NCBI RefSeq assembly: GCF_000421545.1
Contig: NZ_ATXF01000011.1
Coordinates: forward strand, 112,592-176,591
Reading direction: 5' to 3'
DNA: 64,000 bases
DNA from: Agromyces italicus DSM 16388
GTDB lineage: Bacteria; Actinomycetota; Actinomycetes; Actinomycetales; Microbacteriaceae
The notes under the pieces were generated by a model. That model made no database searches. It had not been told where the DNA came from and saw only the letters and a list, made by a program, of their open reading frames with translations. The translations under genes and the position numbers were made by a program. Shown piece by piece: positions 35,512 through 44,815 of the stretch (positions within the stretch are counted from its first letter, which is position 1; each line of letters begins with the position of its first letter).

Positions 35512-36081
35512 ATGGCCCACGGCTGGATGGGCGCCGCCTGCTCGGGCGGCGCCCTCCTCCTGGCCGTGCTCGGCCTCGCGCTCGGCGTCGTCCGCGGAGT
35601 GCGGGGCCCCGCACGGGTCGTGGAGATCCTCGGCGGTTCGCTGATGGCCCTGTCGACCGCCGACATGACGATCGGCCTCGGGGCGCTGCATCCGATCGCG
35701 TGGGTCGGGGCGATGCTCGCGCTGCTCGTCGCCTCACTCCTCGTCGCAGCGCGCTCCGCCCCGTGCGCACGGACCGACGCCGCCGGCCATGCCGGCGGAT
35801 ACCTCGTCATGGCCGTGATGTGGTCGGCGATGCCGTTCGGCGGTGCGCTCGAGGCGGACGGACTGCGCTCGTCGCACCTCGTTCACCACGCGATGACGTC
35901 GTGGTCGTTCGTGCTGCTCGCCGCGGCCGCGGCGGGGGCGGGCGCGCTGCTCGCGATCGCGGTCGCGAGACTGCGGCTCGGCGAGAGACGGAGAGCCCCG
36001 TCGGAATGGTCGCACCTCGTGATGGCAGCGGGGATGCTCCTCATGGCTGCCGCGATGGCGACGGGCCCCTCGGCCGGGTGA
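35512..36081 (+). CDS. Small polytopic membrane protein (DUF5134-like)
   Basis: 189 aa with about six hydrophobic segments. His residues cluster at the segment ends (ALHPIAWVG, SSHLVHHAMTSWSF, EWSHLVMAAGM). That pattern, with Met-rich helices (AAGMLLMAAAMAT), resembles DUF5134 proteins and hints at metal binding, possibly copper for the amine oxidase; this is speculative. It follows the APC permease by 16 bp and is probably co-transcribed with it. It ends back to back with the minus-strand AraC gene. Confidence 0.7.
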   Translation: MAHGWMGAACSGGALLLAVLGLALGVVRGVRGPARVVEILGGSLMALSTADMTIGLGALHPIAWVGAMLALLVASLLVAARSAPCARTDAAGHAGGYLVMAVMWSAMPFGGALEADGLRSSHLVHHAMTSWSFVLLAAAAAGAGALLAIAVARLRLGERRRAPSEWSHLVMAAGMLLMAAAMATGPSAG

Positions 36082-37023
36082 TCAGCGGGCGGCACGCATC
36101 TCGCTCGGCGAGCAGCCGAACTCGGCGCGGAACACCCTGCTGAAATGCGCGGCATCGGTGAAGCACCAGGCGGCCGCGATGCTCATGATCGAGAGGTGGG
36201 CGAAAGCGGGGTCGGCCAGACGCAGTCGGCACTCCTCGAGCCTGCGGCGGCGCACCCAGCCGGAGACGGTCAGTTCGTGCTCGTGGAAGAGCGCATGCAG
36301 ATGGCGAGTCGAGATGAAGTTGGCTGCGGCGATCGACCTCGGGCTGAGCTCGGGCGACTGCAGCTGCTCGTCGATGTAGCGCAGCAGCTCGCCGAAGAGT
36401 CGTTGTCGGGGGTGCAGTTCGCTCGGCCTCGCGACGAGCTCGTTCGAGAGCATCGTGAGGATGAGGTCGACGGTGCTGCGCGCGATGCGTTCGCCGACGG
36501 GCCCGTCGACGAGTTCGAGGCGTTCGGCGAGGTTCGTCAGGTACGGCACGACGACCCCGCCGAGGCCGCCGGCCTCGCCGAGCGGCGTTGCGGTGAGTTC
36601 GGAGACGGCACGTCGAGGGAGGTCGACGACACGACTGGAGAACATGACGACGAAGGTCTCGGAGTCGCCGTCGAAGGCGAGCGAGTACGGGCGGTCGGTC
36701 TCGTAGACGGCGATCGAGCCGGGTCGCAGCGTCGTCTCGCGGCCGCCCTGCACGAGCAGCCCGGAGCCGGCGAGCTGAAGCCCCACCTTGTAGAAACGCC
36801 GGTCGTCGTCTTCGATCAGGCGCGGGGTGCGCTCCACGGCATGCTCCGATGCGGAGACGATCGAGAAGTGCACGTCGCCCGCCTGCACGTGGCGGATCGA
36901 GCCGGTGAACGGCTCGGGTTCACCGCTCGTCACCCGGAGCGGCACGAACGACTCGCTGACCGCGGCTCGGAACGACGAGAAGTCGAGCACCGCCGGCGCA
37001 GCGGGCGTCATCGTCGATCGCAT
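36082..37023 (-). CDS. AraC-family regulator (FeaR-like architecture)
   Basis: 313 aa. The C-terminal double helix-turn-helix is clear (RSIAAANFISTRHLHALF, then AAWCFTDAAHFSRVFRAEFG). The N-terminal half fits the AraC_binding_2 type (GLLVQGGRETTLRPGSIAVYETDRPY). In E. coli this architecture is found in FeaR, activator of the tyramine oxidase and phenylacetaldehyde dehydrogenase genes. Here the gene is next to the permease/amine oxidase cluster, so a similar role is plausible. Start is the ATG at 37023 after GGGAGG. An 18-bp perfect palindrome lies 44 bp upstream. Confidence 0.85.
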   Translation of the reverse strand: MRSTMTPAAPAVLDFSSFRAAVSESFVPLRVTSGEPEPFTGSIRHVQAGDVHFSIVSASEHAVERTPRLIEDDDRRFYKVGLQLAGSGLLVQGGRETTLRPGSIAVYETDRPYSLAFDGDSETFVVMFSSRVVDLPRRAVSELTATPLGEAGGLGGVVVPYLTNLAERLELVDGPVGERIARSTVDLILTMLSNELVARPSELHPRQRLFGELLRYIDEQLQSPELSPRSIAAANFISTRHLHALFHEHELTVSGWVRRRRLEECRLRLADPAFAHLSIMSIAAAWCFTDAAHFSRVFRAEFGCSPSEMRAAR

Positions 37024-37066
37024 CCCGATACCTCCCACGGCGTCGTGTCTTGGCGAACACCCTAAA

Positions 37067-37084
37067 ACTATCCATATGGATAGT
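37067..37084. promoter_or_regulatory. Perfect 18-bp palindrome upstream of araC-type gene
   Basis: ACTATCCATATGGATAGT is fully self-complementary and touches the stop codon of the upstream tetR-family gene. Its size and placement suit a TetR-family operator controlling the AraC gene; the binder could be the adjacent TetR protein. Confidence 0.6.
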
Positions 37085-37647
37085 CAACTTGCCCGAGTGC
37101 GTTGCGAGTCGATCAGCTCGCGCAGGCGGGTGAGCACCTCCGCGCTCTCGGCGCGATCGACGCCGAGCACGAGCTGCTTGAACACGAGTCCGTCGAGAGC
37201 GAACCAGACCACCTCGACGAACGCTTCGTCGTGCACACCGAGCTCCTCGAGGCGGGCCGCCGTCGCCCTTCGGTAGCTCTCGTAGTACCGCTCGACGTGC
37301 TCGCGCAACTCGGGGCGGCGGCGCGCCTCGAGCAGCAACTCGTACTGGAAGGCCTGCATGTCGGTGCTGCGCTCGGCGAGCGATTCGATGCCCGCGGCGA
37401 ACGAGTTCGCGTCGGGATGATCATCGGGGGCGAAGCTCGTCTCGCGCAGGCTCTCGGCCACCGCGAACTCGAGTGCTTCGGCGATCAGCTGGTCGCGCGA
37501 GCCGAAGTGATGTCGCACGAGCCCGTGCGAGACGCCGGCTTCGGCCGCGACCGCGCGGTACGTGAGAGCTCGCAGCCCCGACGAGGCGACGACCGTGATG
37601 GTCGCCTCGAGGAGCGAACGGCGTCCGGCGGGAGCGGTGATGGCCAC
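37084..37647 (-). CDS. TetR-family transcriptional regulator 2
   Basis: 187 aa from a GTG at 37647; the start is uncertain because no clear ribosome-binding site is visible and the frame stays open upstream. The HTH is LTYRAVAAEAGVSHGLVRHHFGSRDQL, and the C-terminal helical domain contains YELLLEARRRPELREHVERYYESYRR. It differs in sequence from the island TetR. Its stop codon overlaps the palindrome 37067-37084 in front of the araC-type gene, so the two regulators may form a small circuit. Confidence 0.83.
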   Translation of the reverse strand: MAITAPAGRRSLLEATITVVASSGLRALTYRAVAAEAGVSHGLVRHHFGSRDQLIAEALEFAVAESLRETSFAPDDHPDANSFAAGIESLAERSTDMQAFQYELLLEARRRPELREHVERYYESYRRATAARLEELGVHDEAFVEVVWFALDGLVFKQLVLGVDRAESAEVLTRLRELIDSQRTRAS

Positions 37648-37715
37648 GTATCGACCATAACGGCGCACGGTTCGCGCGCGAGCCGGATCGAGCCGGTTAC
37701 AGCAACCGCGCATGA

Positions 37716-37738
37716 ATGTCTAGGTATGATCGAGACAT
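37716..37738. promoter_or_regulatory. Inverted repeat upstream of GAPDH
   Basis: ATGTCT at 37716-37721 and AGACAT at 37733-37738 flank TATGAT, a possible -10 box, about 100 bp upstream of the GAPDH start. A repressor site over the promoter is possible; support is weak. Confidence 0.3.
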
Positions 37739-37834
37739 CCCCGGAAAGTATGCGGCCAGCGCGGCCCACCGGCAGGCGCGCCCGCACGACCCTGGTCGAC
37801 GACGCCCGCGTGCGCTCGACCGAGAAGGAAGACC

Positions 37835-39316
<1,482 letters not shown>

Positions 39317-39328
<12 letters not shown>

Positions 39329-39436
39329 GGAGTGAAGCGTCTCGAAACCCGTGGGTTGAGGAGCGAAGCGTCTCGAAACCCGCTCGCACCCGTCAGGTTT
39401 CGAGACGCGCCCACCTTCGTCGGGCGCTCTTCAACC
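39317..39436. repeat. Dispersed GGGTTGAGGAG...TCTCGAAAC repeat, locus A
   Basis: Two direct copies (39317-39348 and 39348-39379) read GTGGGTTGAGGAG, then YGAAG, then CGTCTCGAAAC. A third, diverged copy lies inverted at 39396-39436 (GGTTTCGAGACG to TTCAACC), so the locus can fold into a hairpin. The first copy contains the GAPDH stop codon. The same family occurs at 58975-59050 and 61910-62113. Confidence 0.85.
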
Positions 39437-39466
39437 TGCGTGGCTCACCCGTCGTAGGCTGAGGGA

Positions 39467-40642
39467 ATGAGCACTGAAGCCGTCATCGTCGACGTCATCC
39501 GCACGCCCGTGGGGCGCGGCAAATCCGGAGGCATCCTCTCGGGCGTGCACCCCGTCGACCTGCTCGCCGGTGTGCTGACGGCGCTCGTCGACCGCAACGA
39601 CCTCGACCCGGCGCTCATCGACGACGTCATCGGCGGCTGCGTCAGCCAGGTCGCCGAGCAGAGCTACAACATCACCCGCAACGCCGTGCTCGCCGCCGGC
39701 TTTCCCGAGCACGTGCCGGGCACCACGATCGACCGGCAGTGCGGGTCGAGCCAGCAGGCCGCGACGTTCGCCGCGCAGGCGGTGCTCGCCGGCCAGGCCG
39801 ACATCGTGATCGCGTGCGGCGTCGAGTCGATGAGCCGCGTGCCCCTCGGCTCGAGCGCCGCGGGCGCCGACCCCTATGGCTCGCGCATCCGCGCGCGGTA
39901 CCCCGACGGACTCGTGAACCAGGGCGTCTCGGCTGAGCTCATCGCCGCGAAGTGGGGCTTCTCGCGCGACGAGCTCGACGAGTTCGCCGCTCGATCGCAC
40001 CGGCTCGCAGCGGCGGCGGGGGAGTCGGGCGCGTTCGCGACCGAGCTCGTGCCGGTCGCGGGCGTCGACACCCTCACCGACGAGACCGTGCGGCCCGCGA
40101 CATCCGTCGAGTCGCTCGCGGGATTGAACCCGGCGTTCCGCACCGAGCCGCTCGCGGAGCGCTTCCCCGAGCTCGACTGGCGCATCACGCCGGGCAATTC
40201 GTCACCGCTCACCGACGGGGCATCCGCTGCGCTGATCATGAGCGCCGAGCGCGCGTCGCAGCTGGGGCTCACACCGCGCGCGCGGTTCCGCACGTTCTCG
40301 GTGGTCGGCAGCGACCCGCTGTACATGCTCACGGGCGTCATCCCGGCGACGGCGAAGGTGCTCGAACGGGCCGGACTCACGCACGACGACATCGACGCCT
40401 ACGAGGTCAACGAGGCGTTCGCCTCGGTGCCGCTCGCCTGGCTCGCCGACACGGGCGCGGATGCCGCGAAGCTCAACCCGCGCGGCGGCGCGATCGCACT
40501 CGGCCACGCGCTGGGCTCGAGCGGCACGCGGTTGCTGACGACCCTCGTCAACCAGCTCGAGGCGACCGGCGGCCGCTACGGACTCCAGACGATGTGCGAG
40601 GGCGGCGGCATGGCGAACGCCACCATCATCGAACGCCTCTGA
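39467..40642 (+). CDS. Acetyl-CoA acetyltransferase / 3-ketoacyl-CoA thiolase
   Basis: 391 aa thiolase. The acyl-accepting Cys is in [10 protein letters not shown], the catalytic His in [14 protein letters not shown], and the second Cys in [19 protein letters not shown] is also present. It cleaves or forms 3-ketoacyl-CoA. It lies 112 bp before an SDR of the 3-hydroxyacyl-CoA dehydrogenase type, and together they would run the last two beta-oxidation steps. Start ATG at 39467 follows GAGGG. Confidence 0.92.
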   Translation: MSTEAVIVDVIRTPVGRGKSGGILSGVHPVDLLAGVLTALVDRNDLDPALIDDVIGGCVSQVAEQSYNITRNAVLAAGFPEHVPGTTIDRQCGSSQQAATFAAQAVLAGQADIVIACGVESMSRVPLGSSAAGADPYGSRIRARYPDGLVNQGVSAELIAAKWGFSRDELDEFAARSHRLAAAAGESGAFATELVPVAGVDTLTDETVRPATSVESLAGLNPAFRTEPLAERFPELDWRITPGNSSPLTDGASAALIMSAERASQLGLTPRARFRTFSVVGSDPLYMLTGVIPATAKVLERAGLTHDDIDAYEVNEAFASVPLAWLADTGADAAKLNPRGGAIALGHALGSSGTRLLTTLVNQLEATGGRYGLQTMCEGGGMANATIIERL

Positions 40643-40754
40643 ATCGCACCCGTCCCACTTCTCAACTCGCAGCGATCGAGATGACGGAAGTCGTCGGAAT
40701 CGCTGCGCCTCACCCGACCATTGGTGTCGCTTCGACACCGAGAAAGGACAGCAG

Positions 40755-41543
40755 ATGGAACTCAACGGAGCATCGGCGCTCGTCACGGGCGGCGCCTCGG
40801 GGCTCGGACGGGCGACCGCGCGGGCGCTCATCGAGGGCGGCGCCTCCGTCGTGCTCGTCGACCTGCCCGGCCCACGCGGCGAGGAGGCCGCGGCCGAACT
40901 CGGCGATCGCGCGCGCTTCGTCGCGGCCGACGTCGCGAACGAGGCCGAGGTGCAGGCCGCGGTCGAGGCCGCCACGGCGCTCGGTCCGCTCCGCGTCGCG
41001 GTGAACTGCGCCGGCATCGCGACCGGCAATCGCACCGTCGGACGCGAGGGCCCCGCCCCGCTCGATGTGTTCGAGCGCACGATCCGCGTGAACCTCATCG
41101 GCACGTTCAACGTCGCCCGTCTCGCCGCCGCCGCGATGGCGCAGACCGAACCCGCGACGGGTCGGGTGCCCGGCGGACCCGAGACGGCCGAGCGCGGCGT
41201 GATCGTCAACACCGCCTCCGTCGCGGCCTTCGACGGGCAGATCGGCCAGGCCGCCTACTCGGCCTCGAAGGGCGGCGTCGCCGCGATGACGCTGCCGCTC
41301 GCGCGCGACCTCTCGAAGCTGCTGATCCGCGTCGTCACGATCGCGCCCGGCATCTTCGAGACGCCGATGATGGCCTCGATGGCGAAGGAGGTGCAGGACT
41401 CCCTCGCCGCCCAGATCCCGCACCCCTCGCGGTTCGGCTCGCCCGCCGAGTACGCCGCACTCGTGCGCTCGATCATCGCGAACCCGATGTTGAACGGCGA
41501 GACGATCCGCCTCGACGGCGCGATCCGCATGGGGCCGAAGTAG
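40755..41543 (+). CDS. SDR, 3-hydroxyacyl-CoA dehydrogenase type II-like
   Basis: 262 aa SDR. The cofactor motif is TGGASGLG (residues 11-18), the NAD-type Asp ends [14 protein letters not shown] replaces NNAG, and catalytic Ser-Tyr-Lys are in NTASVAAF and YSASKGG. The sequence after the active site ([12 protein letters not shown]) and the insertion near RTVGREGP resemble HSD17B10-type 3-hydroxyacyl-CoA dehydrogenases. It would act just before the upstream thiolase. AGAAAGGACAGCAG precedes the ATG. A long terminator follows. Confidence 0.88.
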   Translation: MELNGASALVTGGASGLGRATARALIEGGASVVLVDLPGPRGEEAAAELGDRARFVAADVANEAEVQAAVEAATALGPLRVAVNCAGIATGNRTVGREGPAPLDVFERTIRVNLIGTFNVARLAAAAMAQTEPATGRVPGGPETAERGVIVNTASVAAFDGQIGQAAYSASKGGVAAMTLPLARDLSKLLIRVVTIAPGIFETPMMASMAKEVQDSLAAQIPHPSRFGSPAEYAALVRSIIANPMLNGETIRLDGAIRMGPK

Positions 41544-41569
41544 ACGGGCGAACGACCCGACCACGAACC

Positions 41570-41617
41570 GGATGCCTCGGGGCCGGCGATCGAACGATCG
41601 CCGGCCCCGAGGCATCC
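41570..41617. terminator. Bidirectional terminator built from inverted GAGGCATCC motifs
   Basis: A perfect 23-bp inverted repeat (41570-41592 with 41595-41617) around AA lies between convergent genes (stops 41543 and 41641). The outer ends are GGATGCCTCGG and CCGAGGCATCC, the overrepresented window-wide motif. Confidence 0.92.
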
Positions 41618-41640
41618 ACGGTTCGAACGCCGTGCCGGGC

Positions 41641-42660
41641 TCAGCGCCCTGCCGGGCGCGGGCTGCGGTTGCCCGGAAAGTCGAGCGTGCCGCGCCCGCC
41701 GCCGCGCGCGGCCTTGACGATGCCGTCGATCGAGTCCCATGCGCAGATCGCGGCGACGCCGCCGATGAAGAGCACCGACAGCGCCCGCACGGCGTCGGCG
41801 TCGAGGTGCGGTTCGACCATCGCGACGAACTCGGCACTGAGCAGCATCCCCTCGACGAAGAGCCAGATGACCGGAATCGCGAAGGCGGCGCTCAGCGCGA
41901 CGTTGACGATCGCGTTCGTCCAGTTCCAGTCGCTGCGGTAGATCCACACGGCGAACGCCGCCTCGAGTGCGATGAGCACGAGGAGGTACGGCAGCCAGAA
42001 CGACCACAGCGCGGGATCGAGCAGGGGCACCGAGGAGCGCTCGCCGCCGATCCACACGATGCCGAACTGCTGCCACACGATGAACGCGGCGGCGATCGCG
42101 AGCCACACCAGGCTGGCGATGAGGTCGCTCCGCCGGTGCGGGCGACGAGCTTCGGGCAGCTGCGGAAGCTGGTCGGGGGTCCACCCGAGCAGCTCGTCGG
42201 TGCTCCCGACGGCGCCGGTGTCGTAGCGCTCGATCAGCGCGAAGACGAGCGTCACCCAGAACGCGACGTGCACGGCCACGCTGAGGCCGATGCCGATCGC
42301 CGCGCCGATGACCTCCCAGCCGCCGCCCGAGATCACGAGGCCGAGCGCGGCTGCCGCGGCGACCGTGGCGGGGACGAACGACTCGAGGAAGACCAGGAGT
42401 CGCTTCCAGACGAGGAAGTAGCGCGGGCCGATCAGCATGAGCGGGCGGTCGCTGTAGCTGGCGGCGAGCACGGCGGGATTGCCGAGCTCGACGAGCGCGT
42501 CGTGCTCGGCGGTCTCGGGCGTCGAGGCGCCCGAATCGACACGGGCGTCGATCGTGTCGGCGATGCGCTCGGCGAGGTCGTGGGAGAGCTCCTCGCGCTG
42601 CGCGGCGGGAAGGCTGCGAGTGGCCGCGAAGAGGTAGCGGTCGGTGAGCTCGGTCATCAT
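41641..42660 (-). CDS. Membrane protein partnered with PadR regulator (HAAS-type N-terminus)
   Basis: 339 aa. The first 65 residues are soluble and resemble the HAAS/permease-prefix domain that commonly accompanies PadR regulators (RYLFAATRSLPAAQREELSHDL, ERIADTIDARV). About seven hydrophobic helices follow. No transporter signature is seen; these proteins are thought to sense or modulate membrane state, but the function is unknown. The start overlaps the PadR stop by ATGA, so both are made together. It ends at the 41570-41617 terminator. Confidence 0.8.
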   Translation of the reverse strand: MMTELTDRYLFAATRSLPAAQREELSHDLAERIADTIDARVDSGASTPETAEHDALVELGNPAVLAASYSDRPLMLIGPRYFLVWKRLLVFLESFVPATVAAAAALGLVISGGGWEVIGAAIGIGLSVAVHVAFWVTLVFALIERYDTGAVGSTDELLGWTPDQLPQLPEARRPHRRSDLIASLVWLAIAAAFIVWQQFGIVWIGGERSSVPLLDPALWSFWLPYLLVLIALEAAFAVWIYRSDWNWTNAIVNVALSAAFAIPVIWLFVEGMLLSAEFVAMVEPHLDADAVRALSVLFIGGVAAICAWDSIDGIVKAARGGGRGTLDFPGNRSPRPAGR

Positions 42661-42995
42661 TCGTCTCCGGTCGTGAGTCCGGCGAGGGCATCGTCGATGC
42701 GTCGCCAGTCGGTCATGAGGGCGTCGGCGAGCTCGACGCCGGTCTGGCTCGTGCGGTAGAACTTGCGGGGCCGCGCCTCATCGGTGTTCCATTCGCTCGT
42801 GAGGAGCGCCTGTTTCTCGAGCCGGCGCAACAGCGGGTAGAGCGTGTTCGCGTCGACGAGGATGCCGAGGCTGTTCAGCGACTCGAGCAGGGCGTAACCA
42901 TAGTCGGGCGTGCGCAGCCGGATCAGGCAGGCGAGCACGACAGTGCCGCGGCGCAGCTCTTGCAGGTGCCCGGCGGTCGTCTCGCTGGTGTTCAT
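42657..42995 (-). CDS. PadR-family transcriptional regulator
   Basis: 112 aa, a compact PadR: winged helix (RRGTVVLACLIRLRTPDYGYALLESLN), recognition region VDANTLYPLLRRLEKQALL, wing EARPRKFYRTSQTGVELAD. Start is the ATG at 42995. The sequence just upstream has nested inverted repeats (GACACAC-GATACT-GTGTGTC and GTGTG-TCG-CACAC), likely the autoregulatory operator. It forms an operon with the membrane protein downstream. Confidence 0.9.
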   Translation of the reverse strand: MNTSETTAGHLQELRRGTVVLACLIRLRTPDYGYALLESLNSLGILVDANTLYPLLRRLEKQALLTSEWNTDEARPRKFYRTSQTGVELADALMTDWRRIDDALAGLTTGDE

Positions 42996-42996
42996 G

Positions 42997-43022
42997 AGAC
43001 ACACGATACTGTGTGTCGCACA
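42997..43022. promoter_or_regulatory. Nested inverted repeats upstream of padR
   Basis: GACACAC and GTGTGTC flank GATACT right before the padR start, and GTGTG-TCG-CACAC overlaps the right arm. PadR proteins usually repress their own operons through such sites. Confidence 0.55.
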
Positions 43023-43094
43023 CTAATGCAAGAGAGACTTCATTGCGCGTGGATGCCTCGTGCTCGGCGCCCGCGACGTGCCCGCGAAGTTCGC

Positions 43095-43134
43095 CGCACC
43101 GCACCGCACCGCACCGCACCGCATCGCATCGCAT
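43095..43134. repeat. Pentanucleotide tandem repeat (CGCAC x5, CGCAT x3)
   Basis: Eight 5-bp units in the gap between padR and the RamB-like gene, with the last three carrying the same C-to-T change. I see no gene in 42996-43245. Copy number could vary between strains. Confidence 0.85.
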
Positions 43135-43245
43135 CGCGAAACGCGCCGTGACGACCTTTCGACGGCCCACGACGCTTGGATGCGTGTGGAAAAGTGCGTC
43201 ACCCGGCAAAGGGTCGTCGCGGTGGGGAAATGGGCGGGGAGGGCG

Positions 43246-44688
43246 CTACTGCTCGGCGTGCGCCTCGAGGAATTGGTAGACCGAGGCGTCATCGACCCCG
43301 GGGAAGGTGCCCGACGGCAGCGGCGAGAGCACGTGCGCGTGCAGGCGCGCACTCGGCCAGGCCCGGCCCGCCCAGCGCTCGGCGAGCTCTGAGGGCGCGC
43401 TGCGGCAGCACGACTCGTCGGGGCAGGTCGAGACCGCCCGGAGCGTCGTCTCGCGCCCGCGGAACCACTTCGCCTGCGCGAAGGGCACGCCGACCGTGAT
43501 CGAGAACTCCGCGGCATCCGTTCGCCCGGTCTGCGTGGCGCACCAGAAGGTGCCCGCAGGGGTGTCGGTGTACTGGTAGTTCTCGGTCGTGCGGTTGGTG
43601 TGCGCGAAGGCCGTGCGCGCACTCCACTTCTTGCAGACCCACTGGCCCTCGATCGACCCCGTGACGTCGGTCGGCAGGGGCAGTCCGTCGTTCTCGTAGC
43701 CCTTCAGCAGCGCCCCGTCCCCGGCGACCCGGAGGAAGTGCAGGGTCATGTCGAGGTGCGAGGTGGCGAGATTCGTGAAGCGCAGCGCCGCCGCCTCGTG
43801 GGTGACGCCGAACGCGTCGCGGAAGTCCTCGATCGCGAGCCGCTTCTCCTTCTTCGCCTCCTGGAGGAACGCGACCGAGGCGTCCTGCGGCATGAGGCAC
43901 GCGGCGGCGAAGTAGTTGATCTCGAGTCGCTGCCAGAGGAACTCGGTGTAGCTGGCCGGGGGCGTGTGCCCGAGCAGCCGGTGCGCCATCGCCTGCAGCG
44001 CCATCGAACGCAGGCCGTGCCCCCCGGGAATCGAGGCGGGCGGCAGGTAGATTCGGCCGTTCGAGAGGTCGCTGATCGACCGCGTCGAGTCGGGCAGGTC
44101 GTCGACGTAGAAGAGCTGGAACCCGAGCCGCTCGGCCATGACGCTCACCTCGCGGTGGGTCAGCGCACCCGAGCGGTGCCCCGATGCGCGCACCTGCTCT
44201 TCGGCGAGCGTCTCGATCTCGGGGAGGAAGTTCGCGCGTTCGCGCATGCGTTCGCGGAGCTCGGTGTTCGCCCGCCGAGCCTCCTCGGGGGTCGCGATCG
44301 CCTCCGTCGCCCGCCGCTGGAGTTCGCGATGGATCCCCACGATGGCCTCGAGCGTCTCGTCGGTGATGCCGCGCGAGGCCTTGATCGGCGGCAGGCCGAG
44401 GCTCGCGTAGAGATGGCCCGACTGGGCTCGGCCGAGTTCGAGTTCGAGGGCGGCCCGACGGCTCGGCGCCTCACGCGAGAGCAGCTCGGCGAGCTCGACG
44501 TCGAGGGCTGCGGCGAGGGCGTCGAGGGTCGACAGCTTCGGCTCGCGCTTGCCGTTCTCGATGAGCGAGAGCTGGCTGCCGGCCATGCCGACAGCCGCGC
44601 CGAGCTGGTCGAGCGTGAGCCCGCGCTCGCCGCGGAAGTGGCGGATGCGATGACCGAGCGTCGCGAGGTCGGGGGAGCCTGCCTTCAT
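43246..44688 (-). CDS. ramB: RamB-like regulator of acetate/short-chain acyl metabolism
   Basis: 480 aa. Residues 10-65 form an XRE helix-turn-helix (LGHRIRHFRGERGLTLDQLG, SQLSLIENGKREPKLSTLDAL). An IrrE-like metallopeptidase-type domain follows around 195-290 (GLRSMALQAMAHRLLGH, WQRLEINYFAAACLMP), then a short-chain acyl-CoA regulator C-terminus with CKKWSARTAF and the Cys-rich CPDESCCRS. In C. glutamicum RamB controls acetate and glyoxylate genes. Here it is divergent from pckG, so control of gluconeogenesis is likely. The 10-bp inverted repeat starting next to its start codon is a candidate operator. Confidence 0.88.
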   Translation of the reverse strand: MKAGSPDLATLGHRIRHFRGERGLTLDQLGAAVGMAGSQLSLIENGKREPKLSTLDALAAALDVELAELLSREAPSRRAALELELGRAQSGHLYASLGLPPIKASRGITDETLEAIVGIHRELQRRATEAIATPEEARRANTELRERMRERANFLPEIETLAEEQVRASGHRSGALTHREVSVMAERLGFQLFYVDDLPDSTRSISDLSNGRIYLPPASIPGGHGLRSMALQAMAHRLLGHTPPASYTEFLWQRLEINYFAAACLMPQDASVAFLQEAKKEKRLAIEDFRDAFGVTHEAAALRFTNLATSHLDMTLHFLRVAGDGALLKGYENDGLPLPTDVTGSIEGQWVCKKWSARTAFAHTNRTTENYQYTDTPAGTFWCATQTGRTDAAEFSITVGVPFAQAKWFRGRETTLRAVSTCPDESCCRSAPSELAERWAGRAWPSARLHAHVLSPLPSGTFPGVDDASVYQFLEAHAEQ

Positions 44689-44725
44689 GGGTTAAGAATA
44701 TCGAAAGAATGCGAGTTCTTAACCC
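44689..44725. promoter_or_regulatory. Inverted repeat between ramB-like gene and pckG
   Basis: GGGTTAAGAA at 44689-44698 and TTCTTAACCC at 44716-44725 are perfect inverted copies, 17 bp apart, starting immediately upstream of the ramB-like start codon. The centre contains GAAAGAATGCGA. Likely an operator for one or both divergent genes. Confidence 0.6.
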
Positions 44726-44815
44726 GTGATCTGGTCATCCGGATGCCGCGAAACGGCGCATTCTGGAAATACGAACTCCTCCGGCGCACGCCGGGAACCC
44801 ATGGAAGGGACGACG

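Noticed and set aside
8600..36100. Genomic island brought by a mobile element
   Set aside because: No integrase, transposase, tRNA or direct-repeat ends were found, and base and codon use match the flanks. 'Island' is used only in the functional sense.
37083..37098. GTCAAC half-site at the end of the second TetR gene
   Set aside because: The partner position reads CCGAGT, so there is no inverted repeat.
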